Positions 1 to 11,108 of a stretch of 64,000 bases of DNA are shown here, piece by piece. Position 1 is the first letter of the stretch. Each line of letters starts with the position of its first letter. The stretch spans positions 1-64,000 of the forward strand of contig NZ_JAHCLR010000028.1 of NCBI RefSeq assembly GCF_018455725.1, given 5' to 3'. Both the position numbers and the translations under genes were made by a program. The notes under the pieces were generated by a model, which saw only the letters and a list, made by a program, of their open reading frames with translations, had not been told where the DNA came from and did no database searches. This DNA is from Mycolicibacter acidiphilus (lineage in GTDB: Bacteria; Actinomycetota; Actinomycetes; Mycobacteriales; Mycobacteriaceae).

Positions 1-59
1 TCCGCAACAGCCCGGCGGGGCCGGGTAATTCTGCACGCCCGCTGTTGAGGAGTGCGCGT

Positions 60-548
60 TTACGCGTGGTAGGGCTCGGCGCTGACCAGCGTCACCTTGA
101 CGGTCTTGCCGTTGGGCACCGTGTAGCTGCGCTCCTCGCCGACCTTGGCGTCGAGCAGGGCGCCGCCCAGCGGTGAACTCGGCGAGTACACCTCCAGCTC
201 GCCGTCGTTGGTACGGTCCTGGCGGGTGGCGATCAGGAAGGTCTCGGTGTCCCCGTCGTCGTAGCGGACGGTCACCACCGAACCCGGCAGGGCCACCCCG
301 GACTGCGTCGGCGCCTCGCCGACCTTGGCGTTGTTGAGCAGCTCCTGCAGCTGGCGGATGCGGGCCTCCTGCTGGCCCTGCTCCTCGCGGGCGGCGTGGT
401 AACCGCCGTTCTCGCGCAGGTCGCCCTCTTCGCGGCGGTCGTTGATCTCCGCGGCGATCACCGGACGGTTGGCGATCAGCTGGTCGAGCTCGGCCTTGAG
501 CCGGTCGTGTGACTCCTGCGTCAACCAGGTCACCTGAGTGTCCGTCAT
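60..548 (-). CDS. greA: Transcription elongation factor GreA
   Basis: This 162-residue protein has the GreA layout: an N-terminal antiparallel coiled coil (about residues 8-80) carrying the acidic tip motif [16 protein letters not shown], then the C-terminal FKBP-like domain with the PGSVV and SSPLGGALL motifs. GreA binds the secondary channel of RNA polymerase and stimulates transcript cleavage to rescue backtracked complexes. The ATG at 548 has an AAGGAG Shine-Dalgarno about 10 nt upstream, and the resulting length is normal for the family; the frame stays open upstream to 605 but that part has no family similarity. It lies downstream of the DUF4307 gene on the same strand, separated by a strong hairpin, so it probably has its own promoter. 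The order matches M. tuberculosis Rv1080c/Rv1081c. Confidence 0.96.
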   Translation of the reverse strand: MTDTQVTWLTQESHDRLKAELDQLIANRPVIAAEINDRREEGDLRENGGYHAAREEQGQQEARIRQLQELLNNAKVGEAPTQSGVALPGSVVTVRYDDGDTETFLIATRQDRTNDGELEVYSPSSPLGGALLDAKVGEERSYTVPNGKTVKVTLVSAEPYHA

Positions 549-619
549 CTCACTGTGCTCCTTGTGTCGTCGGCCCCGGGCAGTTCGGAAAGCGGGTTTG
601 CGCATGCCTGGGGGTACCG

Positions 620-639
620 GCGCCGAACGGGTTCGGCGC
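620..639 (-). other. Hairpin in the greA leader region
   Basis: GCGCCGAAC (620-628) and GTTCGGCGC (631-639) form a 9-bp inverted repeat with almost no loop, about 70 nt upstream of the greA start. It has no U-tract, so it is not a clear terminator. It could be a second part of the DUF4307 gene's termination region or a leader structure of greA. I cannot tell which. Confidence 0.35.
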
Positions 640-678
640 AGGCCGACGCCGTTTTCTTGACGTCGTTCTAATGCAGCA

Positions 679-707
679 ATACACGGTCCCAGTCGGGGAC
701 CGTGTAT
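679..707 (-). terminator. Stem-loop downstream of the DUF4307 gene
   Basis: ATACACGGTCCC (679-690) and GGGACCGTGTAT (696-707) form a perfect 12-bp stem with a 5-nt loop. It sits 24 nt after the stop codon of the DUF4307 gene and before greA on the same strand. No U-run follows, as is usual for mycobacterial terminators. It is inferred to be a terminator from position and strength. Confidence 0.6.
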
Positions 708-730
708 CCCAAGAGCCTACCACCGCGGTC

Positions 731-1153
731 TCAGGGCGAGCGCAGATAACCTGGCACGTCGGTGCCGCAGCCGTAGACGTCGCCCATCATCGGGCGCTGG
801 GAGGATTTCACCGTCGTCGTCACCTGGACGGTTGCCGAATCCGACGGAGGGACCAGCACCTCGCGCCGGCCGGTCTCACTGCCGTCCACCGCCCGCACCC
901 GCACGATGCACACCACCGGCTGCGACGGATCCGACCGCGTCACGGTGATCTTCACCGACACCGTCTGGTCATCGATCACCTGGTAGCCGAAGAGTTCGCC
1001 CTTGACGTCGGCGCCCGACAACCGGTGATACCCGAGGATCGCCAGCCCGGTGATCGTGGCCACGGCCAGGGCGGCCAGGGCGATCGCCACCAGTCGCCGT
1101 GGGGTGGCGCGCAGTCCGGTGTTGCCGTAGCGGGCGGGGGTGGGGTCGGTCAT
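731..1153 (-). CDS. DUF4307 family membrane-anchored protein
   Basis: A 140-residue protein with a short polar N-terminus, one hydrophobic segment at about residues 18-42, and an extracytoplasmic beta-rich domain containing one Cys in VVCIV and another in VYGCG. This is the actinobacterial DUF4307 family (M. tuberculosis Rv1081c), whose function is unknown. The start chosen is the ATG at 1153, which gives [10 protein letters not shown] and matches the family; a long open extension upstream overlaps the mca promoter and is not credible. It is transcribed divergently from mca. The two extracytoplasmic cysteines could form a disulfide (inference). Confidence 0.85.
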   Translation of the reverse strand: MTDPTPARYGNTGLRATPRRLVAIALAALAVATITGLAILGYHRLSGADVKGELFGYQVIDDQTVSVKITVTRSDPSQPVVCIVRVRAVDGSETGRREVLVPPSDSATVQVTTTVKSSQRPMMGDVYGCGTDVPGYLRSP

Positions 1154-1305
1154 GGTGCGGGGCGTCCCAGGGTCACGAGTCGAGTCGGGATCGGTTACCG
1201 CGCCCGGCGAACATGGTGGAACTATGGGGACCGGAAACCATCTGGAACTATAGGGCCCCTGCCGGGAACCGGCGGCCGGAAGTAGGCGGAACAGGGAATG
1301 CGCAG

Positions 1306-2178
1306 ATGAGCGGGGCACGGCTGATGGCGGTGCACGCCCACCCGGACGACGAGTCCAGCAAGGGGGCGGCGACGCTGGCCCGCTACGCCGAAGCCGGCCA
1401 CCGGGTGATGGTGGTGACGCTGACCGGCGGTGAGCGCGGCGACATCCTCAACCCCGCCATGGACCTGCCCGACGTGCACGGCCGCATCGCCGAGATCCGC
1501 CGCGATGAGATGGCGAAGGCCGCCGAGATCCTCGGCGTCGAGCACCGGTGGCTGGGGTTCATCGACTCCGGGCTGCCCAAGGGCGACCCGCTGCCGCCGC
1601 TGCCGGAGGGCTGCTTCGCGACGGTGCCGATGGAGGGGCCCGTCGAGGCGTTGGTGCGGGTGGTGCGCGAGTTCCGGCCGCATGTGATGACCACCTACGA
1701 CGAGAACGGCGGCTACCCGCACCCGGATCACATTCGCTGCCACCAGGTTTCGGTGGCCGCGTTCGAGGCCGCCGCCGACTACCGGCGCTACCCGCAGGCC
1801 GGGCCGGTGTGGTCGGTCGCCAAGCTGTACTACAACCACGGGTTTCTGCGGCAGCGGATGCAGTTGCTGCAGGACGAGTTCGCCAAGCACGGGCAGGCTG
1901 GCCCGTTCGGCAAGTGGCTGGAGCACTGGCAGCCCGACCACGACGTGTTCGCCGACCGGGTCACCACCCGCGTCGAGTGCGCCGAATACTTCAGCCAGCG
2001 CGACGACGCACTGCGCGCGCACGCCACCCAGATCGACCCGAACGGTGACTTCTTCGCGGCGCCGATCGACTGGCAGCAGCGGCTGTGGCCCACCGAGGAG
2101 TACGAACTGGCGCGCTCCCGGGTGCCGATCACGCTGCCCGAAACCGACCTGTTCGCCGGAATCGAGGACGACCAGTGA
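1306..2178 (+). CDS. mca: Mycothiol S-conjugate amidase
   Basis: This 290-residue PIG-L/LmbE-fold zinc hydrolase cleaves mycothiol S-conjugates to a mercapturic acid plus GlcN-inositol, the actinobacterial counterpart of glutathione-based detoxification. The AHPDDE motif supplies zinc ligands His12 and Asp15, and the second motif [12 protein letters not shown] supplies His142; these positions match the characterised mycobacterial enzyme. The ATG at 1306 gives [15 protein letters not shown], which aligns with M. tuberculosis Rv1082. The downstream small membrane protein starts at a GTG that overlaps the mca stop (GTGA), so the two are translationally coupled. The gene also marks the organism as a mycothiol producer. 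Confidence 0.95.
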   Translation: MSGARLMAVHAHPDDESSKGAATLARYAEAGHRVMVVTLTGGERGDILNPAMDLPDVHGRIAEIRRDEMAKAAEILGVEHRWLGFIDSGLPKGDPLPPLPEGCFATVPMEGPVEALVRVVREFRPHVMTTYDENGGYPHPDHIRCHQVSVAAFEAAADYRRYPQAGPVWSVAKLYYNHGFLRQRMQLLQDEFAKHGQAGPFGKWLEHWQPDHDVFADRVTTRVECAEYFSQRDDALRAHATQIDPNGDFFAAPIDWQQRLWPTEEYELARSRVPITLPETDLFAGIEDDQ

Positions 2179-2450
2179 CTCACCTCGCGCTGCAGGCGCT
2201 GTCGATCCTCGCCGACGACGGGCCGCACAACACCGGGCCGGACTTCGGCAAGGCCAGCCCGTTCGGCCTGCTGGTGATCGTGCTGCTGCTGCTCGGCACC
2301 TTCGCGCTGGTGTGGTCGATGAACCGGCAGTTGAAGAAGGTGCCGGAGTCGTTCGACCCGGAGCATCCGGCGGCCGATCAAGCCGCCGACGAGGGCACAC
2401 TCGATGACGGTGACGGTGCCGGTGACGACGAGGCGTCCTCGATGCCGTAG
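2175..2450 (+). CDS. Small single-pass membrane protein (Rv1083-like)
   Basis: A 91-residue protein with one membrane span at about residues 28-48 ([19 protein letters not shown]) followed by a basic stretch (MNRQLKK) and an acidic, disordered tail rich in Asp, Glu and Ala. The start is the GTG at 2175, which overlaps the mca stop by four bases, so coupled translation with mca is likely. It corresponds to M. tuberculosis Rv1083, which has no assigned function. The conserved linkage to mca is the only clue to its role. Confidence 0.85.
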   Translation: MTHLALQALSILADDGPHNTGPDFGKASPFGLLVIVLLLLGTFALVWSMNRQLKKVPESFDPEHPAADQAADEGTLDDGDGAGDDEASSMP

Positions 2451-2454
2451 GGCA

Positions 2455-2466
2455 TAGGGTTGGACG
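2455..2466 (+). promoter_or_regulatory. -10 element for a leaderless mRNA of the YyaL-like gene
   Basis: TAGGGT (2455-2460) is followed by 6 nt and then the GTG start at 2467, with no Shine-Dalgarno in between. This is the TANNNT-N6-8-RTG arrangement typical of mycobacterial leaderless transcripts. It sits just after the stop codon of the preceding gene. Confidence 0.6.
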
Positions 2467-4473
<2,007 letters not shown>

Positions 4474-4476
<3 letters not shown>

Positions 4477-4486
4477 CCTGCGGCAC
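4474..4486 (+). promoter_or_regulatory. -10 element for a leaderless KSI mRNA
   Basis: TAACCT (4474-4479) plus a 7-nt spacer leads directly to the ATG at 4487. The hexamer overlaps the stop codon region of the upstream gene, and there is no Shine-Dalgarno. Confidence 0.6.
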
Positions 4487-4870
4487 ATGACGAGCGCACC
4501 CGACCGGGCCCAGGCCATCACCGCCGCCGTGCACCGCTACATCGAGTTGCTCAACAGCGGCGGTGCCGATGACTTCGCGGCGCTGTACGCCGACGACGCC
4601 ACCCTGGAGGACCCGGTCGGCGGTGAGGTGCACATCGGCCGTCAGGCGATCCGCAACTTCTATGCGGCGATCGAGAACCTGGATCGCGCAGCGGAGTTGG
4701 TGACGATCCGGGTCGCGGGCCACGAGGCGGCGTTCGCATTCAGCCTGGTCATCACCAACGGCGACCACCGGATGCGGATCGAGCCGATCGACGTGATGGT
4801 CTTCGACGGCGACGGCAAGATCGCCGGGATGAAGGCCTACTGGTCGGCGGCGAACATCACCCAGCTGTAA
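4487..4870 (+). CDS. Delta5-3-ketosteroid isomerase (KSI)
   Basis: This 127-residue NTF2-like protein resembles the Comamonas and Pseudomonas KSIs over its whole length (ADDATLEDPVGGE, AIRNFYA, AAFAFSL, EPIDVMVF). All catalytic positions are present: Tyr18 (oxyanion hole, equivalent to Tyr14 of the Comamonas enzyme), Asp42 (the base, Asp38), Asp102 (Asp99) and Tyr59 (Tyr55). The expected reaction moves the C5-C6 double bond of a 3-keto-5-ene steroid into conjugation. It is inserted between the equivalents of Rv1084 and Rv1085c, where M. tuberculosis has no such gene as far as I recall. The actual steroid substrate is inferred from the family. Confidence 0.85.
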   Translation: MTSAPDRAQAITAAVHRYIELLNSGGADDFAALYADDATLEDPVGGEVHIGRQAIRNFYAAIENLDRAAELVTIRVAGHEAAFAFSLVITNGDHRMRIEPIDVMVFDGDGKIAGMKAYWSAANITQL

Positions 4871-4876
4871 GGGGGC

Positions 4877-5584
4877 TCAGTACAGCGCCGCGAACCAGAT
4901 CGCGATGTACTGACAGATCGCTGCCACCGCCGTGCAGGCGTGGAAGAACTCGTGGTAGCCGAACGTCTCCGGCCACGGGTCCGGCCACTTCAACGCGTAC
5001 ATGATCGCGCCGATGCTGTAGAGCGCACCGCCGACGGTCAGCAGCACCATCGCGGCCACCCCGGCGTTGTGCATGATCGTGGCGATGAAGAACGCCGACA
5101 CCCAGCCCAGCAGCAGGTAGAGCGGCACACCCACCCATTTCGGTGCGGTCGGCCAGCAGACCTTCAGCAGCACCCCGGCCAGCGCGCCGCCCCAGACGAT
5201 GCTCATCACCAGCCGTTCCTGTCGGCCGTGGTCCATCGCCAGCAGCGCGAACGGGGTGTAGGTGCCGGCGATGAAGACGAAGATCATCGCGTGGTCGAGC
5301 CGTTTCATCCGCATCCGGGCGGCGACGGTCTTCCAGGTGATCCGGTGGTAGGTCGCGCTGACCGCGAACATCCCCACCACCGAGATCGTGTAGACGAACG
5401 TCGCCAGGCCGGCTTCGAGCCCGGCCAGCGGCCAGGTCACCGAGATCAGCGCCGCGCCCGCGATGACCGCCACGATCGCCGAGACCAGATGAATCCAGCC
5501 GCGGGCGCGGGGTTTGGCGTGCGGTGCATCGGTAGCAGCGGGAACGTCGGCGGAATTGGACCCCGCGACCGTGTCGGTGCTCAT
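4877..5584 (-). CDS. Hemolysin III / PAQR-type membrane protein
   Basis: A 235-residue integral membrane protein with about seven hydrophobic segments and the family motifs [26 protein letters not shown] and [12 protein letters not shown]. The Ser, His and Asp residues of these motifs form a metal site in the related alkaline ceramidase and PAQR proteins. It matches M. tuberculosis Rv1085c. Function is unproven; haemolytic naming comes from a Bacillus homologue. It is convergent with the KSI gene (6 nt apart) and divergent from the Z-FPP synthase gene. Confidence 0.88.
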   Translation of the reverse strand: MSTDTVAGSNSADVPAATDAPHAKPRARGWIHLVSAIVAVIAGAALISVTWPLAGLEAGLATFVYTISVVGMFAVSATYHRITWKTVAARMRMKRLDHAMIFVFIAGTYTPFALLAMDHGRQERLVMSIVWGGALAGVLLKVCWPTAPKWVGVPLYLLLGWVSAFFIATIMHNAGVAAMVLLTVGGALYSIGAIMYALKWPDPWPETFGYHEFFHACTAVAAICQYIAIWFAALY

Positions 5585-5645
5585 ATGCGCTTCCTGACTT
5601 CCAGCGGATTCCCCCCGGATTGCCGGTTATCTTCGTCGACCACAG

Positions 5646-5659
5646 TAGTCTCGGATTCC
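5646..5659 (+). promoter_or_regulatory. -10 element for a leaderless Z-FPP synthase mRNA
   Basis: TAGTCT (5646-5651) with an 8-nt spacer precedes the GTG at 5660. No ribosome binding site is visible, so the spacing supports a leaderless start. Confidence 0.5.
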
Positions 5660-6441
5660 GTGGCGATCATCCCGGCGCGCCTGAAAGAGCCGCTGTATCG
5701 GATCTACGAGATGCGCCTCCGGCAGGAGTTGGCGGCATCGCGATCCGAGCTGCCCCGCCACATCGCGGTGCTGTGCGACGGGAACCGGCGCTGGGCACGC
5801 GACGCCGGCTACGACGACGTCAGCTACGGCTACCGGATGGGTGCGGCCAAGATCGCCGAGATGCTGCGCTGGTGCGCCGACACCGGCGTCGAGATGGCCA
5901 CCGTCTACCTGCTGTCCACCGAGAACCTGCAGCGTGACCCGGGGGAGCTCGGGGTGCTGATCGGCATCATCACCGACGTCGTCGAGGAGATCTGCGCCCC
6001 GGCGAACCGGTGGAGCGTGCGCACCGTCGGCGACCTGGAGCTGATCGGCGCCGAACCGGCCCGCCGGCTCCGGGAGGCGGTGGAGAAGACCGCCCGGACG
6101 ACCAACGGCGGGTTTCACGTCAACGTCGCGGTCGGCTACGGCGGTCGGCAGGAGATCGTCGATGCGGTGCGCGGGCTGCTCGGCAAGGAACTGGCCAACG
6201 GGGCCACCGCCGAGGAGCTGGTCGACGCGGTGACCGTCGACGGCATCTCGGAGAACCTCTACACCTCCGGCCAGCCGGACCCAGATTTGGTGATCCGCAC
6301 CTCCGGGGAGCAGCGACTGTCGGGCTTCCTGCTCTGGCAGAGCGCCTATTCGGAGATGTGGTTCACCGAGGCGCACTGGCCCGCATTCCGTCGGGTCGAC
6401 TTCCTGCGGGCCCTGCGCGACTACACCGCCCGGCACCGCCG

Positions 6442-6454
<13 letters not shown>
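5660..6454 (+). CDS. Short-chain Z-isoprenyl diphosphate synthase (Z,E-FPP synthase)
   Basis: This 264-residue cis-prenyltransferase is very close to M. tuberculosis Rv1086, which condenses geranyl diphosphate with one isopentenyl diphosphate to omega,E,Z-farnesyl diphosphate, the precursor of decaprenyl phosphate used in arabinogalactan synthesis. Visible motifs are LCDGNRRWAR (catalytic Asp and diphosphate-binding Arg), STENLQRDP, and RTSGEQRLSGFLLWQ near the C-terminus. The GTG at 5660 gives VAIIPARLKEPLYR, which matches the family N-terminus, and a leaderless -10 element supports it. An in-frame ATG at 5585 would collide with the divergent gene's start. The 3' end overlaps the convergent diiron gene by 13 bp. 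Confidence 0.93.
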
Positions 6455-7689
<1,235 letters not shown>

Positions 7690-7711
7690 TTTTCTGCCTC
7701 CTAATCAGGGG

Positions 7712-8809
7712 TTATGCGTCTACGACAGCGGGTTCTAGGGCATAGGCGGAGCAGGCCAGCGTCTCACCGTTGGCCTTCTCGGCGTCGGTCAGGCAGTTCG
7801 GCTCGTCGATGCTGACCGCGCCGGAGACCATCCGCACCTTGCAGGCGCCGCAGCCGCCGACGGTGCAGCTGTAATCGAGTTTCACGCCGTGACGCAGGCC
7901 GGCCTCCAGGATCGTCTCGCCGGGCTGGGCGACGATCGTCAGATTCGACCGGCGGAACTCGATCGGCTGCGGGATCGTCGGCAGGGGAGTGGTGTGCTGA
8001 GCCGCGGCGAAGAACCGTTCGGTGTGGATGCGGCCGGCGCCGACGCCGTCGGCGAGCAGGGCGGCCGTCGTGGTCGCCATCAGATCCTCCGGCCCGCAGA
8101 GGTAGATCTCGGCGTCGGCGTGGGCCGTCAGCAACTGCGCGGCCTGCTCGGGCTCCAACCGACCGCGCGGGCCCGTCCAGTCCTCGTCGGGCCGGGAGAA
8201 CACCCGGGTGATCGTCAGGCCCGGATGGTCGCCCTCGAGTTTGGCCAGCCGTTCGGCGAAGATCACCTCGGACTGCCGGCGGGCGGCGTAGACCAGGTCG
8301 ATCACCCGGTCGGGGTCGTCGCGCAGGGCGGTGGCGATCAGCGCCATCACCGGGGTGATGCCGCTGCCGGCGGCCAGGAACGCCAGTGGCGCTGATGCTT
8401 TCGCCGGCAGCAGGAAGTCGCCGGTCGGGCCGATCACGGTGTACTCGTAGCCGACCGAGACGTCGTCGGCGATGAACTGCGACGCCACCCCGTTCGCGAC
8501 GGTCTTGATCGTGCAGGCCAGCCGGTCGCCCTCGGCGGCGCTGATCGAGTAGGCACGTTTCACCGTCGCGCCGTCGATGTCCAGGCAGTGCGTCAGGTAC
8601 TGCCCGGCCCGGAACGATATCGGCTTCCCGCCGACCGGTTCCAGCAGCAGGGTGATCGCGTCGGGGGTTTCACGCTCGATGCCGACCACCCCGACCCGGT
8701 GCCGGGGGATTCCGGTCGATTTCCCCCAGCGGGACGACGACTGCGTGGGCTGGGCGATGGTGATCGCGGGGCGGGACGGGGTGAATGCGCTGGTCAGCTT
8801 TCCGAACAT
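7712..8809 (-). CDS. FAD/NAD(P)- and 2Fe-2S-containing oxidoreductase
   Basis: A 365-residue ferredoxin-NADP-reductase-type electron carrier. It has an N-terminal extension (about 35 residues), an FAD-binding domain with RAYSIS, a nucleotide-binding domain with AGSGITPVMA and YLCGP, and a C-terminal plant-type ferredoxin domain with CTVGGCGACKVRM plus a distal Cys in LACSAY. This layout matches the reductases that serve PaaE-, KshB- or DesA3-type systems (Rv3230c is similar). The GGAGG site before the ATG at 8809 is clear. It is co-transcribed with the diiron enzyme 22 nt downstream and faces a TetR gene across a palindromic operator. Confidence 0.9.
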   Translation of the reverse strand: MFGKLTSAFTPSRPAITIAQPTQSSSRWGKSTGIPRHRVGVVGIERETPDAITLLLEPVGGKPISFRAGQYLTHCLDIDGATVKRAYSISAAEGDRLACTIKTVANGVASQFIADDVSVGYEYTVIGPTGDFLLPAKASAPLAFLAAGSGITPVMALIATALRDDPDRVIDLVYAARRQSEVIFAERLAKLEGDHPGLTITRVFSRPDEDWTGPRGRLEPEQAAQLLTAHADAEIYLCGPEDLMATTTAALLADGVGAGRIHTERFFAAAQHTTPLPTIPQPIEFRRSNLTIVAQPGETILEAGLRHGVKLDYSCTVGGCGACKVRMVSGAVSIDEPNCLTDAEKANGETLACSAYALEPAVVDA

Positions 8810-8830
8810 GCGGCCTCCTCGGCCTCAAAA

Positions 8831-8852
8831 GTAGGAACGATTGCGTTCCTAC
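8831..8852. promoter_or_regulatory. Palindromic TetR operator
   Basis: GTAGGAACG (8831-8839) and CGTTCCTAC (8844-8852) are a perfect 9+9 inverted repeat separated by ATTG. It lies in the 82-bp gap between the reductase gene (minus) and the tetR gene (plus), 22 bp from the reductase start. This is the usual size and place for an autoregulated TetR operator. Binding by the adjacent regulator is inferred. Confidence 0.7.
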
Positions 8853-8891
8853 AACGTAAAAGTGGTAACCGGGTGTGTCAAGATTGGATTC

Positions 8892-9524
8892 GTGACGAGT
8901 TCGCCCGTGGTCCGGCCGTTCCGGGGGGTCAGCGCCGAGCAGCGCCTGCAGCAGCGCCGGGCGGCCCTGCTGGAGGCGGGTCTGACCGTCATCGCCGACA
9001 GTGGCATGGCGGGCACCACCATCGAGGCGGTCTGCGCCAAGGCCGGACTGTCCAAGCGCTACTTCTACGAGCATTTCCGTTCCCGCGACGAGCTTTTCGC
9101 CGCGGTCGCCGACGGGCTGATCGCGCAGATCCTGGCCGGCGCCATCGAATCGGTAAGGGCGCACACCGAACTGGAGGACCGCTTCCGGGCCGCCTCATCC
9201 GGGGTGGTCACGTTCCTCACCGCCGACCCCCGCCGTGCGCGACTGTTCGTCGACGTGATCGGCAACGGGCAGATGTACGCCGCCGTCGGTCGCGCCGAAC
9301 ACGCCCTGGCGGAGTTGATCGTCGACGAGATCGTCAGGGGCACCGACACTTCGGAGAAGCAGCGGGCCCGGCAGTACGTCGTCACCGTCATCCTGGTCAC
9401 CGGTACCGCGCAGGCCGTCACCGACTGGCTCGACGGCAGCAGTCAACTGACCCTGGACGACCTCATCGACACCGTCGCCAACCTGTCCACCGCGGCGATC
9501 CGGACCGTCCAGCCGAACCTGTGA
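8892..9524 (+). CDS. TetR family transcriptional regulator
   Basis: A 210-residue TetR protein. The N-terminal helix-turn-helix is at about residues 22-65, with MAGTTIEAVCAKAGLSKRYFYEHF containing the recognition helix and the canonical YFYEHF end. The C-terminal all-helical ligand domain is not conserved enough to name a ligand. The GTG at 8892 (VTSSPVVRPF) is chosen because starts further upstream would lie inside the palindrome. It is divergent from the reductase/diiron operon and is probably its repressor as well as its own. Confidence 0.85.
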   Translation: MTSSPVVRPFRGVSAEQRLQQRRAALLEAGLTVIADSGMAGTTIEAVCAKAGLSKRYFYEHFRSRDELFAAVADGLIAQILAGAIESVRAHTELEDRFRAASSGVVTFLTADPRRARLFVDVIGNGQMYAAVGRAEHALAELIVDEIVRGTDTSEKQRARQYVVTVILVTGTAQAVTDWLDGSSQLTLDDLIDTVANLSTAAIRTVQPNL

Positions 9525-9558
9525 CCGGCCGCGGCGGCGGGGGCGCGGATGCACCCTC

Positions 9559-9571
9559 TACAGTTCGAAGC
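9559..9571 (+). promoter_or_regulatory. -10 element for a leaderless DUF732 mRNA
   Basis: TACAGT (9559-9564) and a 7-nt spacer lead to the ATG at 9572. No Shine-Dalgarno is seen. Confidence 0.55.
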
Positions 9572-10117
9572 ATGAAGTGGCAGTTGGCAGCGATGACGGT
9601 GATCCCGGCGACCCTGATCTCCGTTGCCGCACCGGCGCAGGCCGACGACGCGAGTTTCCTCAAGTACCTCGACACCCACGGGTTCAAATACCAGAACCAG
9701 CCCGGGCTCACCACCCCGGCGGGAGCGGTCCAGTTCGGCGGGATCATCTGCCAGAACCTGCGGCGGGGACGCCCGGCCAAGGACCGCTTCGGCACGAAGA
9801 TCGCCAGCGGGATCAGCCAGACGTTGATCGACGCCGCGCAGCACGAACTGTGCCCGGACACCCTGACCAAGACCACGGCGCCGGTGACGACGGCGCCGGA
9901 GGTGCCGCCGACACCCGAGCCGGTGCCGCCGCTGCCGCCGGCACCGGAGCCGCCGCCTCCACCGCCGGCGCCCGAGCCGCCCCCGCCGCCAGCACCTGAG
10001 CCACCTCCGCCGCCCCCGGCGCCGGAGCCGCCGCCTCCGCCGCCGGCACCCGAGCCGCCGCCGCCACCCCCGCCGCCTACGCCTGAGCCGGCGCCGGGAA
10101 CGCAGCCGCAGCCGTAG
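9572..10117 (+). CDS. Secreted DUF732 protein with a proline-rich tail
   Basis: A 181-residue exported protein. Residues 1-24 form a signal peptide ending in APAQA, followed by a DUF732 domain (about 25-98) with FLKYLDTHGFKYQ and two Cys (GIICQNL, HELCPDT) likely to form a disulfide. The last 80 residues are almost entirely Pro, Glu and Ala in repeated APEPPPPP units. DUF732 proteins are abundant, small, secreted mycobacterial proteins of unknown function. The tail is probably extended and could span or interact with the cell wall (inference). The stop codon abuts the stop of convergent coaA. In M. tuberculosis this interval holds PE_PGRS genes instead. Confidence 0.85.
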   Translation: MKWQLAAMTVIPATLISVAAPAQADDASFLKYLDTHGFKYQNQPGLTTPAGAVQFGGIICQNLRRGRPAKDRFGTKIASGISQTLIDAAQHELCPDTLTKTTAPVTTAPEVPPTPEPVPPLPPAPEPPPPPPAPEPPPPPAPEPPPPPPAPEPPPPPPAPEPPPPPPPPTPEPAPGTQPQP

Positions 10118-11056
10118 TCAGAGCTTGCGCAGGCGCAACCGGTTGATGGAGTGGTCGGCGTCCTTGCGCAGCACCAGGGTGGCCCGCGGCCGGGTCGGCA
10201 GGATGTTCTCCACCAGGTTCGGCCGGTTGATCGAGCGCCAGATGTCGCGGGCGGCGGCCACCGCCTGCTGATCGCTGAGCCCGGAGTAGTGGTGGAAATG
10301 CGATGCCGGGTTGGCGAACGCGGTGGAGCGCATCGCCAGGAACCGGGAGACGTACCAGTGCTCGATGTCCTCCACGCGGGCGTCGACGTACAGCGAGAAG
10401 TCGAACAGGTCGGAGACCATCAGCGTCGGCCCGGTCTGTAGGACGTTGAGCCCCTCCAGGATCAGGATGTCGGGGTGGCGGACCACCTGCTTGGCGCCGG
10501 CGACGATGTCGTAGCTCAGATGCGAATACACCGGCGCGCACACCTGATCCGACCCGGACTTCACCGAGGTGACGAACCGCATCAGTGCCCGCCGGTTGTA
10601 GCTCTCCGGAAACCCCTTGCGGTGCATGAGGTTCCGTCGTTCCAGCTCGGCGTTCGGGTACAGGAAACCGTCGGTGGTGACCAGGTCCACCCGCGGGTGG
10701 TGGTCCCAGCGGGCCAGCAGCGCCTGCAGCACACGGGCGGTGGTCGACTTGCCGACGGCGACGCTGCCGGCCACCCCGATGATGAACGGCACCGGCCGGT
10801 CCGGGTTCTGCTGCGGCTCGCCGAGGAATTCGGCGGTGGCGGCGAACAGGCCCTGCCGGGCGGCGACCTGCAGGTGCAGGAGTCGGGCCAGTGGCAGGTA
10901 GACCTCTTCGACCTCCAGCAGGTCGACCTGCTCGCCGAGGCCGCGCAGCGCGACGACCTCTTCCTCGATCAGGGGCAGTGGCGTCGACATACGCAGTGCC
11001 CGCCACTGCCGTCGGTCGAACTCCACGTAGGGACTCGGCTCGCTAAGCCGCCGCAT
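10118..11056 (-). CDS. coaA: Pantothenate kinase, type I
   Basis: A 312-residue P-loop kinase nearly identical to M. tuberculosis CoaA (Rv1092c). It phosphorylates pantothenate, the first step of coenzyme A synthesis. Key motifs are the Walker [16 protein letters not shown], the DGFLYPN segment, the KGFPESYN motif and the C-terminal [16 protein letters not shown]. The ATG at 11056 gives [18 protein letters not shown], the same length and N-terminus as the M. tuberculosis enzyme; the longer open frame upstream has no similarity. It is convergent with the DUF732 gene, with no spacer between stops. Confidence 0.97.
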   Translation of the reverse strand: MRRLSEPSPYVEFDRRQWRALRMSTPLPLIEEEVVALRGLGEQVDLLEVEEVYLPLARLLHLQVAARQGLFAATAEFLGEPQQNPDRPVPFIIGVAGSVAVGKSTTARVLQALLARWDHHPRVDLVTTDGFLYPNAELERRNLMHRKGFPESYNRRALMRFVTSVKSGSDQVCAPVYSHLSYDIVAGAKQVVRHPDILILEGLNVLQTGPTLMVSDLFDFSLYVDARVEDIEHWYVSRFLAMRSTAFANPASHFHHYSGLSDQQAVAAARDIWRSINRPNLVENILPTRPRATLVLRKDADHSINRLRLRKL

Positions 11057-11108
11057 GACCACACAGTCTTGCAGCCGCGGTTGCACCCGCCGCGGCGGGG
11101 GCGGTCGA

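Noticed and set aside
1-59. A short hairpin CCCGGC/GCCGGG (11-25) as the greA terminator, and the end of a neighbouring gene.
   Set aside because: The stem is only 6 bp with no U-tract, and the stretch is too short to support a gene call; nothing else is recognisable there.
8841-8891. An upstream TTG start for the first TetR gene.
   Set aside because: The start would lie inside the operator palindrome, and the extra residues do not belong to the TetR fold; the GTG at 8892 fits better.
9890-10110. The C/G-rich repeat near the end of the DUF732 gene as a minisatellite outside coding sequence.
   Set aside because: It is in frame with the secreted DUF732 protein and encodes a Pro/Glu/Ala tail ending in a stop codon next to coaA.
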